Shown: positions 34,216 to 46,799, numbered from the stretch's first letter. The stretch is DNA of 64,000 nt from Halocaridina rubra (GCA_037179515.1 JAXCGZ010017002.1:70001-134000), one strand, 5' to 3'. Notes: generated by a model from the letters alone, not told the origin. Program-made: numbers and translations.

Positions 34216-35037
34216 CATTAGTAGCCAAAGAGTTAAACATTTTGAATTTACTTTGATGAAAAATTTAAGTTTTTTCAGTTTCCTATAAATTTTTAGAAGT
34301 AATAAAGGTATAAACACAGGACTAAGTAGATATATTATTAGCAAAGAAAAAACAAATTTAACACCTTCCTACAGCCTAACAAATGTCGCTGATCAAAGAA
34401 ATCAAGGTAGGTCTCTGACTACTTAGCAACGATGCACTGCAGAGCAGACTGTTTGTGAGTGCCATTCATATTACATTCCAAATTTCATGTCATTTCTGGA
34501 AGAAGTACACTATTTAAAGAGCTTCATATTGACAAAAATGTTGTACAATCCCTCTCCACTTTTGCATAGGGAAGTATTTTACAAATTATATAGAAGTAAC
34601 TGAAATGGATGCTCCTAAGCAGTCATTTATGGCTGGGTAGTTGCATCAATAGCAGGCGTTGAAAGGATTTTCCATCATATGGTTCTGTACATTCTAAGAT
34701 CATGAATCAATTAGGTCAGGAAATGGCATTGATGCTAGTGACTTTATAGGCATCCACTGAGTATATTTTAACATTTGCAATTATTCCAAATGTGAGAAGT
34801 AACTGTACTTCTGTTACGTGCATTCAGTGGTCAGGAAAGGGTATAAAATGTGGAGGGTGTTCATAAGCATTTCTGCTAAGTACGTTTTCAATATTAGTTG
34901 ATTTTGTTTTACAAAGGATGAAAAAATTGAGAAATTATTATGGTTTAAAAACTGCAATTTTTTTCTAGAATGAATAATAGTCGGAGACTGTTTATAGGCA
35001 TATCATATAAGGTTTTTGTTTTTTTAAAGAGGGTAAA
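34216..35037. other. AT-rich DNA without a recognisable gene
   Basis: No ORF or repeat was recognised in this stretch. Confidence 0.5.
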
Positions 35038-35816
35038 TATTAGGAATCCATATAGCCTCTAACTTGTCTTGGAGGAATCACATAATCCAAATTTCTAAAT
35101 CTTCATCCAAAAAATTGGGGGTTTTATTTTGTTTTCGTTATTACTTTTCCTCATTGCAGTTACTTAAAATTTACAAAGGTCTTATCTGCCCCTGCTTAGA
35201 ATACTGCTCACACATCTGGGGTGCTTCTTCCTTTACTTATCTTCTTGATAGGGTTGAATCTAAGGCGGTCAGACTCATTAATGATCCTTCTCTTACTTCC
35301 AACCTGGATTCTCTCTCTCTTCGCCGTAAGGTATCTTCCCTTTCGCTTTTCTATCGCTACTACTTCCATCGCTGCTCTGATGAGTTGGCGAGTTGCATCC
35401 CTCCTCCACTGCCGAGGCCGCGTAACACTCGCCAAGCTGCCTCATCTCACAGGTACTGTGTGGAGATTTGTAGCTCGCGGATTGGTCGGTGCAGCGACTG
35501 CTTCTTCCCATCTACCTCCAGACTCTGGAACTCTCTTCCTCTTTCTGTCTTTCCTAATTCTTATGACCTTTCATCCTTCAAAAAGCAGATCTATCGTCAT
35601 CTCAGAGCCTAGTCCTCCATATCTCTGGGTCCTCTTTACTTTGACTGTTTTTTTCTGTATGTCGTTTTCCTTTGTGTGACATTACCTCATCTCTGTCTTG
35701 CCCTTAACCTTTTTCTTTTCCTTCGTCTTGGTATTTTCTCGTGCCCGGGCCTTTGTTGATGAGGGCAGTTTCTGCCTGTCCCCGGTGTCACACTCTTAAA
35801 AAAAAAAAAAAAAATG
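35038..35816 (+). mobile_element. 3' fragment of a Jockey/CR1-like LINE with poly(A)
   Basis: 5'-truncated copy of the same LINE as 39983-42119. The ORF at 35064-35612 is open for 182 codons. It reads LKIYKGLICPCLEYCSHIWG, then VESKAVRLINDPSLTSNLDSLS, and ends SRLWNSLPLSVFP and SFKKQIYRHLRA. This is the thumb and C-terminal part of the RT protein, without the catalytic motifs. The 3' UTR ends CCCGGTGTCACACTCTTA followed by an A-run. Confidence 0.8.
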
Positions 35817-37010
35817 TTTACTTATGTTATACGGTCCTATTTTGTAATAGAATATAGTTTATTCCGTTTTTTTTTTTAAGATGCAGTATACTTAATGACT
35901 TTTCATTTCATAAATACACTTGTCCCTCATTTTATGCTGTTAATTGGTTTCACCACTTCCCATATAAGTAAAAAATCGCTTATAGTCCAAACCCTTATAC
36001 TGTATAACTGTGCCTGTAATTAGCATATAATATTTTCACAACCCTTCTTTATACTCTGAATAATGCCTAGATTACTGATCTTTACTTAAACTTTGCCAAA
36101 CACAATTTGAATTTATGTAAAATCAGTACTGTAGGTGCCATAATGTATTTTTGGTGGGAAAAAAGTTTTGTGATATTTTATTTTTTTTAATTTTCTAATA
36201 CTGTATACTCTAAACCACATTAATTAGAACAATATAAGATAGGGACAACTGTACATACCACTAGAACATTTGTAGTTATTAGTTGCTATCCTGTTCACCT
36301 TTGTGGGGAAGCACTGTGGTAGGTGGAGTGAAATGAGCAGAGTGCTGATACAAATCAGAAATATCCAATTTATATAAAGAAAAAAATAATTTAAAAAATG
36401 CTGATTTTTTTCCAACCCTGGAATTCAACTATCATATTGCAGATGGATTATTGTTATTATTTTTTTTTTGTCTTCATTAGTCTTATATGAATAGGGATGG
36501 ACACAAACAGGTTGGAGTTGGAAAGTCAAGCTTGGACGTCCTTTAAAATCTTTGGGTCAAAGTAATGATTTTACACCAATTTACAGTAATTTTTATCTGC
36601 ATGCAAGTGCCATAAACTCCCTCTTAAGGGGAATGGCAGAGTCAAAGTATAACTTCTACTCTTTGCAGGAGGCAAATATGGATAAGGGGATTCCCAGTCC
36701 TCTCACTCCTCCCCATGTAATTGACTCACAACATGCAGGGAAGCATGTAGAAGGTATTCTTGTCTTGCACCCCAAGAGAAGAAAGAAGAAAATATAGAGC
36801 GAGAGAGAATGATTTATGGATAGTAAAGGCTGCTCAGCTCCTCAACTTGGTCCTAAATTTCTCAATTCCAAGATAAAAAATAAAATTGCTGAATAACATC
36901 TCAGATAGAAATCAACCATATTATTACAGATGAATACAGTATACTGATGATTTATTTACAGGTTTTCACATGTAGAGCACAGCCAAAAATTAATGGTTGT
37001 AGCCGGTAAG

Positions 37011-37012
<2 letters not shown>
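35817..37012. other. AT-rich DNA with SINE scraps
   Basis: No gene. Antisense SINE-B tail at about 36490-36545 (GGACACAAACAGGTTGGAG). Antisense RTE-derived SINE at about 36610-36790 (GGGGATTCCCAGTCCTCTCA, ACATGCAGGGAAGC). Confidence 0.5.

Positions 37013-37107
<95 letters not shown>
37013..37107. repeat. (TA)n microsatellite
   Basis: Pure TA tract about 85 bp upstream of the I-like LINE. Confidence 0.95.
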
Positions 37108-37108
<1 letters not shown>

Positions 37109-37231
37109 CGAGTAAATTGAGGTTTGTATTCTTGCCAAAGAATTACCGGGAGTTTAGGTCAGAGGTCACATGGTGTAATTAAGTGAAGTACAATTTTTTT
37201 GTTGCTCCTAAGGATTCACAGTTAGTCCCCG

Positions 37232-38817
37232 TTGAAATGCGGGGGGATAGACAGTTGGAGCTTGGAGAGGAGGCGGGATGCAACACGACTGGGGGAAAAC
37301 AGCTACAACGGTGAGGTGAATACTCCCAAGAAGAAAACTTGTGCTGTTCAGGAAGAGGGAAGTAATGGTATGCAGGACCAGCAGCAAGGTAAACAACGGA
37401 AAGACCAGCAGAAGGGTGGCCATAGCTATGCCGCCTCTATGAGGTACTACGACTCATGCAGAAGTAGTAGGAGGAAGAATAGTTCTGGTAGTGTGCCTGA
37501 AGGTGCAGTTGTCAGTAGCCTGAGTTCAGTGGGTGCAGTGGCGGGATCACAGCGTGATGGACAGCAGGTACTTTACTTCCCTGCCACAACCAGGATGGAT
37601 TTCCACCAGATGGGCTGTGAAACTTTGTAAGTCTCACAAGGACTTTGAAGTTTTGTTTAAGGAGGGCAGGTACAGACCTTACATAACTGTTAAAGATCGA
37701 CATGCTGTGGACTTCCTAACAACTAAAGGTTTTGAAGGTACTGTTTTGGAGATGCCAGGTGGGAGAGAGAAATATACCAAAGTAATAATATTTGATGTTT
37801 CCACATACTTAAGTCCTGAGGACCTTGCTTTTGATGACAGGTTTATGTGGATCAAGAGGCGTGAAGTAAAGATTAAGGGTAAAGTTGAACATAAACCACA
37901 GTTGATTGCTTTGATGCAAGGGTCAGTACCTGAAAATGTGTTTATTCCTTGTTTAGGTTATAAATATGTATCTGTGTACAATGAACCTCCTGTGTTGTGT
38001 TTCAAGTGTAGCAGATGGGGACACATGCAATACAAATGTCGCCATGACTACCAATGTAGGTTCTGTGGCAGGAGACACGATTTCAAGGAATGTCTGGAAA
38101 AGTTTAAGGAAAATGTCAAGATTGTTCCCAGTTATTGTAACTGTGGTGGAGAACATAATGCTAGCTCGTGGCTTTGTGAGAAAAAAACTCAAGAAAAACG
38201 CAAAAGCTGCATAAATACCAAGGGTAAGAGTATTGAACCTATAGGACATTTATAGAACACAACCAAACGTGTGGCAACAGAGGCTAGAGCAATGCCTGGC
38301 AGATCAAGCATCTCTATCACAAGACAATATAACAGAGGTGCAAGGTAATGTTCCTGCTAGACAGCAGAAAATTCAAGTTAATGCTGATGCTGCTTGGATG
38401 AGAGAAATTAATGACTTAAAGAAAATTATAGTAGATATGCGGAAACAAGTGATAAACCTACATTCATTAATTGCAACACCTAGTGCTCGTATGGGTCCTA
38501 CTGTGGGTGCTGCTGTTGTGGAATCTGTGAGTGGTGCTGCTATAGACTCTACTGTGGATGCTACTGCTGGAGGTTCCACTGAGGGTCCTGCAGTGAGTAC
38601 TGTGGTGGATGTTGCTGTGGGTACTGATACAGCAAATGTCATGGGTAACAGTATGGCTTCAAAGGAGGTGAACGATCTCATGAATGTTGTGATTGAAGTA
38701 CGGTCATTGCTAAAGTCAGTGAGGACGTATGTGGATAACCCCAAGGGCAAACTTAAGTCTAAAATGTTGCAGTGTCTCTCATCCGTGGAAAATAAGATTC
38801 ATCACAATGGAGGGTAG
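37232..38817 (+). pseudogene. ORF1 (gag-like, CCHC zinc knuckles) of the I-like LINE, frameshifted
   Basis: An RNA-binding coat protein of the element. The first frame (37232-37630) is basic and Gln-rich. It shifts near 37600 into the frame ending at 38255. That frame contains CFKCSRWGHMQYKCRH and CRFCGRRHDFKEC, then CNCGGEHNASSWLC, three knuckle-like Cys/His clusters near 38000-38180, the usual ORF1 signature. After a TAG near 38255 the 38269-38817 frame continues with an Ala/Val/Thr-rich low-complexity stretch. Two breaks, so not functional as written. Confidence 0.75.
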
Positions 38818-38819
38818 AA

Positions 38820-39661
38820 ATTTTGCTCTACTATCCTGGAATGTTACAGTTTACAAAAATGGGTCACTGATGTGCATGCTTATGTTTTAGAAAATATAGT
38901 GGATGTAATAGCTCTACAGGAAGTTGGTGTTAACACAGATGCTTTGTCACTACGAGGTTACCAGCAATTTAAACTCCCTGCTGACCTGCGTACAAATACA
39001 AGAGGTCTTATATCATTTGTTAAAAACAGCATCCCTATCAATTTAGTTGCAGCTTATAAGATTAATGGCACGGAAATACTGTCTGTAAATGTTTGTTAAA
39101 AACTGTGTGATATCTGTAGTTAATATATATATCCATGCAAATATGCTAAGGTCTGATGATCTCTCTGATTGTTTATTTAGTGCCAAAAGTGTATAAGTTG
39201 GAGATTTAAATGCTAGGCATAGAAGCATTGATAGTCCTTTTGGGAACCAAAATTCAAATGGTTTTGCATTGTATGATATCACTGATGCCTATGAGAATGT
39301 AGAAATGTTAGGAAATGGTCAGCCTACTCATGTTAGAGGGGGAAGACTAGATTATGCCATTCTTTTCAATATGAAGGAAATTGAAGCATCTGCAGACATA
39401 CTGTATGAGTTGCTGAGTGATCATTTTGCCTTAATAGTTAAGTTAGGTTTGGATAAGGTGTGTTTTCCTTCTGCCAGGTCAAGGTACAAATTAAAAAATT
39501 ATCAACATAGAGAATTGATAAGCAAAGTGAGTGAATGGTACAAAGATTATAAACACACTGTTCATAATGAGAATCAGCTTTATGAGGATTTGTTTAAAAT
39601 AATTGATTGCATTCTAAGTAAGGCTAATGATCAGCAAACTCATCCAAGGCAGGAGGTGTAA
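38820..39661 (+). pseudogene. Endonuclease region of the I-like LINE, broken
   Basis: Pieces read in order are VDVIALQEVGV near 38900 (catalytic Glu motif), RGLISFVKNSIPINLVAAYK near 39000, VGDLNARHRSID near 39200 (GDxN motif) and LLSDHFALIVKL near 39415 (SDH motif). A stop at 39099 and another just before the VGDLNAR piece interrupt it. Same fold as in the RTE endonuclease, but of a different subgroup. Confidence 0.75.
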
Positions 39662-39974
39662 ATTAACCTAGTTTGCTGATAAGCAAGTCAAAGGTTGGAG
39701 TACCTTATTAAGAAAAGCTCAGCGTCGGTGGAGTAAGGATCCCACTGATACCCGTAGCTGGTCAGCCATGCTTCAAATTGCTAAGTGTACAACTGAGGTG
39801 AGGAGACAGTCACGCACAAAGTATTGGAATATGTTTTTGGAAAGTGTTTCTAAGACAAGGAATTTGACGCGTATATGGAGAGAAGTGAACAAAGTAAGGG
39901 GAATAAAAAATAAAGTTATTTCTCACGTTGATCCAGAATCTAAAGCTAATGAACTCATAAATAAGTGGAGTCAT
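39662..39974 (+). pseudogene. RT N-terminal part of the I-like LINE, before the first insertion
   Basis: The frame from 39768 reads NLTRIWREVNKVRGIKNK and NKWSHAS, then stops making sense at the insertion. The same frame resumes as ASIPDIIQECLRN at 42120. The repeated GCCTCCA (39975-39981 and 42120-42126) marks the junction. Confidence 0.75.
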
Positions 39975-39982
39975 GCCTCCAG

Positions 39983-42119
39983 CTCTGAGAGTATTTTTTT
40001 TTTACGAGTGCAATACCGGGACAGGCAGAAACAGCCCTCATCAATAAAGGCCCGGGCATGAGAAAATACCAAGACGAAGGAAAAGAAAAAGTTAAGGACA
40101 AGGCAGAGATGAGGTAAAGTCACATTAAGGAACACGACAGACAGAAAAAAGTCAAAGTGCAGAGGTCCCAGAGATATGGAGGACTAGGCTCTGAGATGAT
40201 TATAGATCTGCTTTTTGAAGGATGAAAGGTCATAAGTATTAGGAAAGACAGAAGGAGGAAGTGAGTTCCAGAGTCTGGTGGGATATGGGAAGAAGCAGTC
40301 GCTGCACTGACCAATCCGCGAGCTACAAATCTCCACACAGTACCTGTGAGATTAGGCCGCTTGGCGAGTGTTACGCGGTCTCGGCAGTGGGGGAGGGTTG
40401 CAACTCGCCAACTCATCAGAGCAGCGATGGAAGTAGTGGCAATAGAAAGGAGAAAGGGGTGATATCTTACAGCGAAGAGAAAGAGAATCCAGACTAGAAG
40501 TAAGAGAAAGATCATTAATGAGTCTGACTGCCATAGATTCAACCTTATCAAGAAGAAAAGTATAAGAAGAAGCACCCCAGATGTGTGAGCAGTATTCTAA
40601 GCAGGGACAGATAAGACCTTTGTAAATTTTAAGTAACTGCAAAGAGGAAAAGTAATGACGAAAACGAAACAAAACCCCCAATTCTTTGGATGAAGATTTA
40701 GACATTTGGATTATGTGATTCCTCCAAGACAAGTTAGAGGCTATATGGATTCCTAATATGTTGAGTTAAGAGGGTAAATTTCGTTAGTTTTGAAAACAAT
40801 ATGGTTATCAGGAGGAGGAGAAGATAAAGAGATAGCCAGAAACTGTGTCTTGGAGACATTGAATTTAACTAAATTTTGAGTGCCCCACTCAGATACGAGA
40901 CTGATTACGAGTAACAGATGAAGGTTGTAAAGAAAAGCAGAGGAAAAGTGAAGGGTAGAATCATCAGCAAAGTCATTAAGAAGAGAGGAAGATGGGGATT
41001 GTAGAAGATCATTGATGAAGAGAAGGAATAGAGTAGGTAAAAGAACAGAGTCCTGCAGAACACCACTGGTAACAGAGAAAGGGCTAGATGTCATGCCATC
41101 AACAATACAGATATAAAACGGTCAGTAAGAGAACTGGATCAGAGAACAGAAAGAAGGGGTAAAGCATAGGCAGGGAGGTTGGCCAACAGAGCCTTGAGCC
41201 AGACTCTGTCAAAAGCCTTAGAGATATCAAGGGTGACGTCAAAGGATTCCCCATAGCTCCTCAGAGAGGATGACCATACATGAGTAAGATAGGACAAGAG
41301 ATCACCAGTGGATCTTGCCTTGCGGAGGCCGTACTGGTGATCGGAGAAAAGTGAGTTAGATTCAAGGCATTTCAAGAAGTGAGCATTGAGCAAAGTTTCG
41401 AAAACTTTAGCAATAGAGGAGGTTAGGGCAATAGGTCGGTAGTTAGAAGGAATAGAGCGGTCACCCTTCTTAGGAACAGGTTGAACTAGAGCATGCTTCC
41501 AAGATGAAGGATAGATACTGGTTGACAGAATGAGGTGAAAAAGACGACAAAGCACGGGAGCCAGTTCATCTGCAAACTCCTTAAGGAACCTCGCAGGGAT
41601 ACCATCGAGACAAGATGCCTTGTTCGTCTTTAGCGAGCGAAGAACCTTATGAACTTTGCGTGTGGAAAGGATAAGGGAGGGCATAGGGATAGAGAGGGGT
41701 AAAGACTGAGGAACAGGTGCACTGGAATTGTTTATAGGATAGTTGGCAGAAAAATGAGAACCGAAGAGAGTGGCTTTGGCAGTGGGAGACCTAGTTACAG
41801 AACCATCAGAACGAATGAGAGGGGGAAAGCTTGAGTTACAGAAGTTTTTGGAGAAGGTTTTGGCTAAGGACCAGAAGCATTTGTCAGTGGGAGAGGAGTT
41901 AAGGTCATCAACATTCCTTCGTATAAAGGAAGCCTTAGACCTTCGAATCTGAGCAGTACAGAGATTCCTAGCTACAAAAAAAGCAGAACGAATTAACTTG
42001 GAAGGAGAGGCTTGGTAAGATATCAGTTTGCTCGATTCCTAGCCTGAATAGCCATGGAGCATGCACGGTCAAACCAAGGTTTAGGGGGAGAGAAAGTCTT
42101 TGTAGAAGAGGGGATGTAC
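39983..42119 (-). mobile_element. Jockey/CR1-like LINE inserted antisense in the I-like LINE
   Basis: The T-run at 39994-40003 is its poly(A) tail on the minus strand. Its 3' UTR shares CCGGGC/CATGAG with the plus-strand fragment at 35038-35816. The flanks carry GCCTCCA on both sides, a 7-bp putative target duplication. About 12 bp (GCTCTGAGAGTA) of extra sequence lies between the left duplication and the poly(A). The copy is 5'-truncated and lacks an endonuclease. Confidence 0.8.
40352..42100 (-). pseudogene. Reverse transcriptase of the Jockey/CR1-like LINE, broken
   Basis: Reading leftward: a basic linker (42050-41700), then HKVLRSLKTNKASCLDGIPA near 41640, WKHALVQPVPKKGDRS near 41500 and SNYRPIALTSSIAKVFE near 41430. 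The catalytic stretch DVTLDISKAFDRVWLKAL is near 41230, followed by a break. Then VTSGVLQDSVLLPTLFLLFI is near 41060 and FADDSTLHFSS near 40970. The C-terminal fingers YKGLICPCLEYCSHIWG are near 40610. Frames change near 41139 and 40753, and the usual PQGSV motif reads LQDSV, so it is inactive. Confidence 0.8.
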
Positions 42120-43236
42120 GCCTCCATTCCAGATATTATACAAGAATGTTTAAGGAATTGCCAGTTGCATAGAAGACATTTACTTAATGCGCAGATTCAA
42201 CTTATGGATGATACATGTGTGCCAATTACTAAGGATGAACTCCTACTTGCCATCAAATAGGGTCGGTCAACAGCCCCTGGTGCAGATGGACTGACTTATG
42301 ATATACTAAATCATCTTGTTGCAATGGAGTACAGTCCCTTATTGGATCTTTTTAATATGTCTTGAAAAAGGAAAATTACCCATTAAGTGGAAGGTTGGCC
42401 TTATTCAGCCCATTCCTAAAGGTGATAAGGATTACAGGCCTATAACACTAACATCATGTATGTGTATGATGATGGAAAGAATTGCTTTGAATAGATTAAT
42501 ATATAAATTAGATGGTGTTATGTCTAGTAATCTATTTGGATTCATTAACGGCAAAAGCACGTCTGATTGTGCTATGAGGTGTCTAAGTAACCCTAATGTC
42601 AAGTGCAGGATTTTTGTGGATTTAAAGGGTGCTTTTGACAAGGCAAATAAAGATGTCATTCTTGAAGAGTTGATAAACAAAGGAATCAAAGGCCGTATAC
42701 TCAGGTGGATTAGTGATTATTTGAGTGTAGGGTCAAGGTTTGTTTTCAAGGCTTTGCATCTAAGGAGGAAGCTTGACCTAGGCAACCCACAGGGTGGTGT
42801 CCTCAGTCCCTTCCTCTTTAATGTATTAATGGATCGGATAGCCAGACAGCTTTACACAGGGCTCCCAAGTATTGATTTATGCAGATGATATCTTGCTGCA
42901 ATGTACTAATGAAGATGTCATGGCAAAAGCCCTTGCTGAACTTGACTCTCTGTGTTCCTGTATGAGATTGGTTATAAATGAATCCAAAACCAAATATCAA
43001 GCTAGAGATACAAACAGTAAACTCATCACGTTTAATGAACGGGCACTGGAAAGGGTAATTAATTATAAATATTTAGGAATGTATATTAGCTTTCATTCTA
43101 ATAAAATTGCTTTAAATTATGTAAAGAATATTTGTAGTGCAAGGTTGAAAGCCTTTGAGAGTGTTAGCAAATAATGGTTGTGGAGTGGGTATACCAGTGC
43201 TAAGGACGATGTACATTAGTACTGTTAGGTCTATCA
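42120..43236 (+). pseudogene. RT core of the I-like LINE, between the two insertions
   Basis: Contains GRSTAPGADGLTYDILNHL near 42263, then LIQPIPKGDKDYRPITLTS and FGFINGKSTSDCAM. The first catalytic Asp is in FVDLKGAFDKANKDVILEEL near 42617, followed by GNPQGGVLSPFLFNVLMD near 42783. The active site IYADDILLQC near 42875 is on a shifted frame. There is an in-frame stop near 42258 (AIK stop GRS). It is cut at 43236 by the RTE insertion. Confidence 0.8.
43226..43236. repeat. Target-site duplication, left copy (TAGGTCTATCA)
   Basis: Identical to 45375-45385 on the other side of RTE copy C. Joining the flanks at one copy restores the I-like LINE frame as ...ISTVRSIIDYAAPVF.... Confidence 0.9.
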
Positions 43237-45374
43237 GAGGGCTTTTGAGGAATGGCTGCAGTGTAAAAGTAAGGAGAAGTATGAAAGATATAGGGAGAAA
43301 AATGTGGAAACCAAGCGGAAGGTAGAGGAAGAGAAGAGGTTGCCAAATGTTAGGTGGAGACAGGATTGTAGTAGGTCATATGAGGAGAATAAAAAGAAAT
43401 TTTGAAAAAGAAGTGAAGAGAGTAAGGCAGGGTGGATCGAGGATGGAAGAGACAGTGAATGGACAGATGTTAAGAGGAAAAGATGGGCAGAATATTTTGA
43501 GTGGTTGTTGAATGTTGAGGAAGATAGAGAGGCAGCTATAGTGGCGGTGGGGGGGGGGGTGTTCAAGTGCCAGTAATGGGAGATGAAAATGAGAGAGAGA
43601 TTACAAGAGAGGAGGTGAAAATGGCATTGTATGAAGTGAAAGCAGGTTAAGCACCTGGAATGGATGGTGTGAGAGCAGAGATGTTGAAACAAGGAGATGT
43701 GACTGCATTGGAATGGTTAGTGAGAGTGTTTAATATATGCTTTATGTTGTCAATGGTGCCAGTGGAATGGGTGATTGCTTGTATAGTGCTTCTATACAAA
43801 GGTAAGGGAGATGTGTATGAATGCAGTAATTTTAGGGGTATAAGTTTGTTGAGTGTGGTAGGAAAAGCGTATGGCAGGATACTGATTAATAGGACTAGGG
43901 ATAGGACAGAAAATGTGATCGCATTAGTGCAGAATGGTTTTAGGAGATGTAAAGGTTGTATAGATCAGATTTTTATAGTTAGGCAGTTAAGTGAGAAATA
44001 TTTAGCAAAGGGTAAGGATGTATATTTTGCATTTTTGGATATTGAGAAAGTGTATGACTGAGTTGATAGAGAGGCAATGTGGAATGTTTTGAGGTTATAT
44101 GGAATAGTTGGTAAACTGTTGCATGCAATGAAGAGTTTGTATGAGGGCAGTAGAGCTTGTGTTAGGGTAGGGAATGAAGTGAGTGAGTGGTTTCCAGTGA
44201 GTGTGGGACTGAGACAGGGATGTGTGATGTCACCATGCTGTTCAATTTGTATATTGGAGTCGTAAGAGAGGTGAATGAGCGAGTGTGTGATCGAGGTTTG
44301 AGAATGGTAGATTGGGATGATAACGAGTGGGAGCTGAATCAGTTGCTGTTTGCAGATGATACTGTGGTGGTGGCAGATTCAGAGGAGAAGCTGTGTCAGT
44401 TAGTGTCAGAATTTGGAATAGTGTGTGAGAGAAGGAAGTTGCGAGTGAATGTGGTAAAGAGTAAGGTTATGAGGTGTAGAAGAAATGAGGATTGTGCTGG
44501 ATTGAATGTTATGTTGAATGGAGAGACACTTGAGGAAGTTGATCAGTTTAAGTATGTAGGCTCGGTTATAGCTGCAAATGGTGGAGTGGAAGCAGATGTG
44601 TGTCACAGAGTGAATGAAGGATGTAAAGTGTTGGGTGCGTTGAAAGGAGTGATGAAGAATAGAGGGGTGGAAATAAATGTTAAGAAAGTTTTGTATGAGA
44701 GAGTGGTTGTGCCAACTGTGATGTATGGATCAGAGTTATGGGGTATGAAGGTAAGTGAGAGGCGGAAACTAAATGTGTTTGAGATGAAATGCCTGAGGAG
44801 TATGACTGGTGTATCTCGGTTGGATAGGGTTAGGAATGAAGTGTTGAGAGCAAGAACGGGTGTGAGGAGAGAATTTGCAGCCAGAGTAGATATGAATGTT
44901 CTGAGATGGTTTGGGCATGTGGAAAGGATGGATGAAGAAAGACTGCTGAAAAAGGTGATGAATGTGAGAGTTGATGGGAGAAATGCTAGAGGGAGGCCTA
45001 GGTTTGGGTGGATGGATGGAGTAAGGAGAGCCCTGAATGATAGGAGGATGGATGTGAGGGAAGCAAGTGAGTGTGCTAAGAATAGGAATGAGTGGCGAGT
45101 GATTGTGACGCAGCTCTGATGGGCATCTGCTGTTACCACGGGGGTGCAATCTTACAGAGGTAGCCCTGTGGTAGGGGCAGCAGGGGAGTTGGCAGTTGTG
45201 AAGTGACACAGGTTGTGGAAGAGCCGTGAGGATGGGCTGTGGCACTCCAGCAGTGCCATCTGAATGGTCGCTAGCTCCCTCGTCATTGCCCATAGAGCAA
45301 AGTAATCCCCTTATTGTTTCTTTTATTTGATGTCGGCTACCCCTCAATTGGGGGAGGCAGCCAAGGTAGATAAA
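43237..45374 (+). mobile_element. 5'-truncated RTE-like LINE (copy C) inserted in the I-like LINE
   Basis: It starts in the Lys/Glu-rich linker (EKYERYREKNVETKRKVEEE near 43275) and ends with the stem-forming tail (GGCTACCCCTCAATTGGGGG...GCAGCCAAGG) at about 45370. It is flanked by a perfect 11-bp duplication (43226-43236 and 45375-45385). Same family as copies A and B. No endonuclease. Confidence 0.88.
43660..45119 (+). pseudogene. RTE-like reverse transcriptase, broken (copy C)
   Basis: MDGVRAEMLKQGDVTALEWL leads, then FRGISLLSVVGKAYGRI and FAFLDIEKVYD, where a TGA (44059-44061) stops the frame. The frame resumes with VDREAMWNVLRLYGI, then VGLRQGCVMSP near 44205, after which a frameshift moves to NQLLFADDTVVVADSEEKL near 44340. 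The C-terminus runs intact to 45119 with YGSELWGMKVSERRKLNVFE and WFGHVERMDEERLLKKVMN. A TAA near 43648 also precedes the first block. It is the best preserved of the three C-termini. Confidence 0.85.
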
Positions 45375-45385
45375 TAGGTCTATCA

Positions 45386-46621
45386 TTGATTATGCTGCTC
45401 CTGTGTTTATATCCTTTTCACAGAAAAATCTGTCTCCCTTAGAAGTAGTGCAAAATAAGGCGATGAGGATAATAGGTTGTCCTAGAACTACTCGAATAGA
45501 AATTATGAGAATGGAACTGAATCTTCCAAGTATTTATTGTAGAATTAAAGAGTTGATTATGGCTACTTTTATCAGAATGATGAGAAGAGGTGATAATTAT
45601 CCCATTTTCTTGTTAAACATTTGTCAAACTGATCATAGCTGCTAAAGTGAACAAATATGGAAAGACATGGTATAAAATCTTACTTGATTATGATCCAGTC
45701 CAGTACTGTACATCTTTGGTAAAGAATGATAGTGTTCCACCTTGGTTGCAGGACAGAATTAATGTGAATATTCAGCACTTGAGTGCTAGGAAACATGAAC
45801 TCTCTCCATTAGAGCTGATTTTTCTTTTTTGTCTGAAATCAACACTTTACCCAGATGTAATGTAATTTTTATGTATTGTGATGGGTCAGTAAGTGGTATT
45901 AAGGCTGGGTGTGGGGGCTGTAATTAGGGAATACTTTGAAGAGGATGTAAGTATTGATGAACACATATCTAAGAGAGTGAGTGATTATACAACTGCCACA
46001 AGTACTGAGCTTCAAGCAATATATGAAGGTTTATTAGTTGCATCCATTAAACGTAAAGATATTTATGTATTTGTTGATAGTCAGAGTGCACTGCTTTCTT
46101 TAAACAGTCCTAATACAGTCAACAGTGAATTAGTGCCACATTGTAAAGACATAATGCATCACCACAAGGCTACTGATCACAGTGTGGAATTTATGTGGAT
46201 ACCATCTCACGTTGGCGTATGTCTCAATGAAAGTGATGATGATAAGCTTGCCAAAGATGCATTAAACAAGGACATGATTGATTCTGAGGCTGCTATGAGT
46301 TTAAGAAGAATTAAGGATGTACTGACAAGTAAAAGGATACAGTGGAGCCTTGTAAGCACTCAGAAAATTATAGATAATGGAAGTGAGAGCATACAACATT
46401 ATGTTACAGTTTATGAAAACACTAATACATCTCATGGTAGAGCATCCACCAGAGTAGACACCTTTGTTATGCATTCAAGGTTAGGTTATAAGTATTACTG
46501 GCAGTTTGTAAATGGCGGGGATGGAATATGTTGTAAACTTTGTAATGCAGAAAATTCTCATTCATTGCAACATTATGTTCTTGCCCAAAAATTTAGGAAT
46601 TTAGGAATCCCAATATTGTAG
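45386..46621 (+). pseudogene. RT C-terminus and RNase H of the I-like LINE
   Basis: After the insertion the host frame resumes with IDYAAPVFISFSQKN and VVQNKAMRIIGCPRTTRIE. The RNase H domain starts near 45875 with YCDGSVSG, and from 45893 reads TELQAIYEGLLVASI, then VFVDSQSALLSL and FMWIPSHVGVCLNESDDDKL. These carry the D, E, D and H/D residues expected of the fold. The last Cys/His part is CKLCNAENSHSLQHYVL near 46540. Stops at about 45645 and 45865 break it. Confidence 0.8.
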
Positions 46622-46799
46622 ATGCTACTATGCAAGCTTGCCATATGATTAATGCAAATGTCATACCTGCCATCCTGAGGAAGTACAAGCTGTTCACACT
46701 TAGATCCTAGTTTTTTGTGAGACTTTGTAGGTCAGTTGGGTGGGCGTAACTGCATGCTGTCCGCTCCCTTTGATGTATATTTATATAAAAAAATAATTT

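Larger units (their letters stand above)
37193..46790 (+). mobile_element. I-like LINE split by two later LINEs
   Basis: Order on the plus strand: gag-like ORF1 with zinc knuckles, endonuclease, RT, RNase H and a short 3' UTR. With the insertions at 39983-42119 and 43237-45385 removed, it would be about 5.3 kb, a full-length size for the I/Jockey group. A retrotransposon RNase H domain points to the I group. Ends are approximate. Many stops and frameshifts make it an old copy. Confidence 0.8.

Noticed and set aside
37193..46790. LTR retrotransposon or integrated virus, because of CCHC knuckles, RT and RNase H
   Set aside because: There are no LTRs, protease or integrase; an AP-type endonuclease precedes the RT, which is the non-LTR order.
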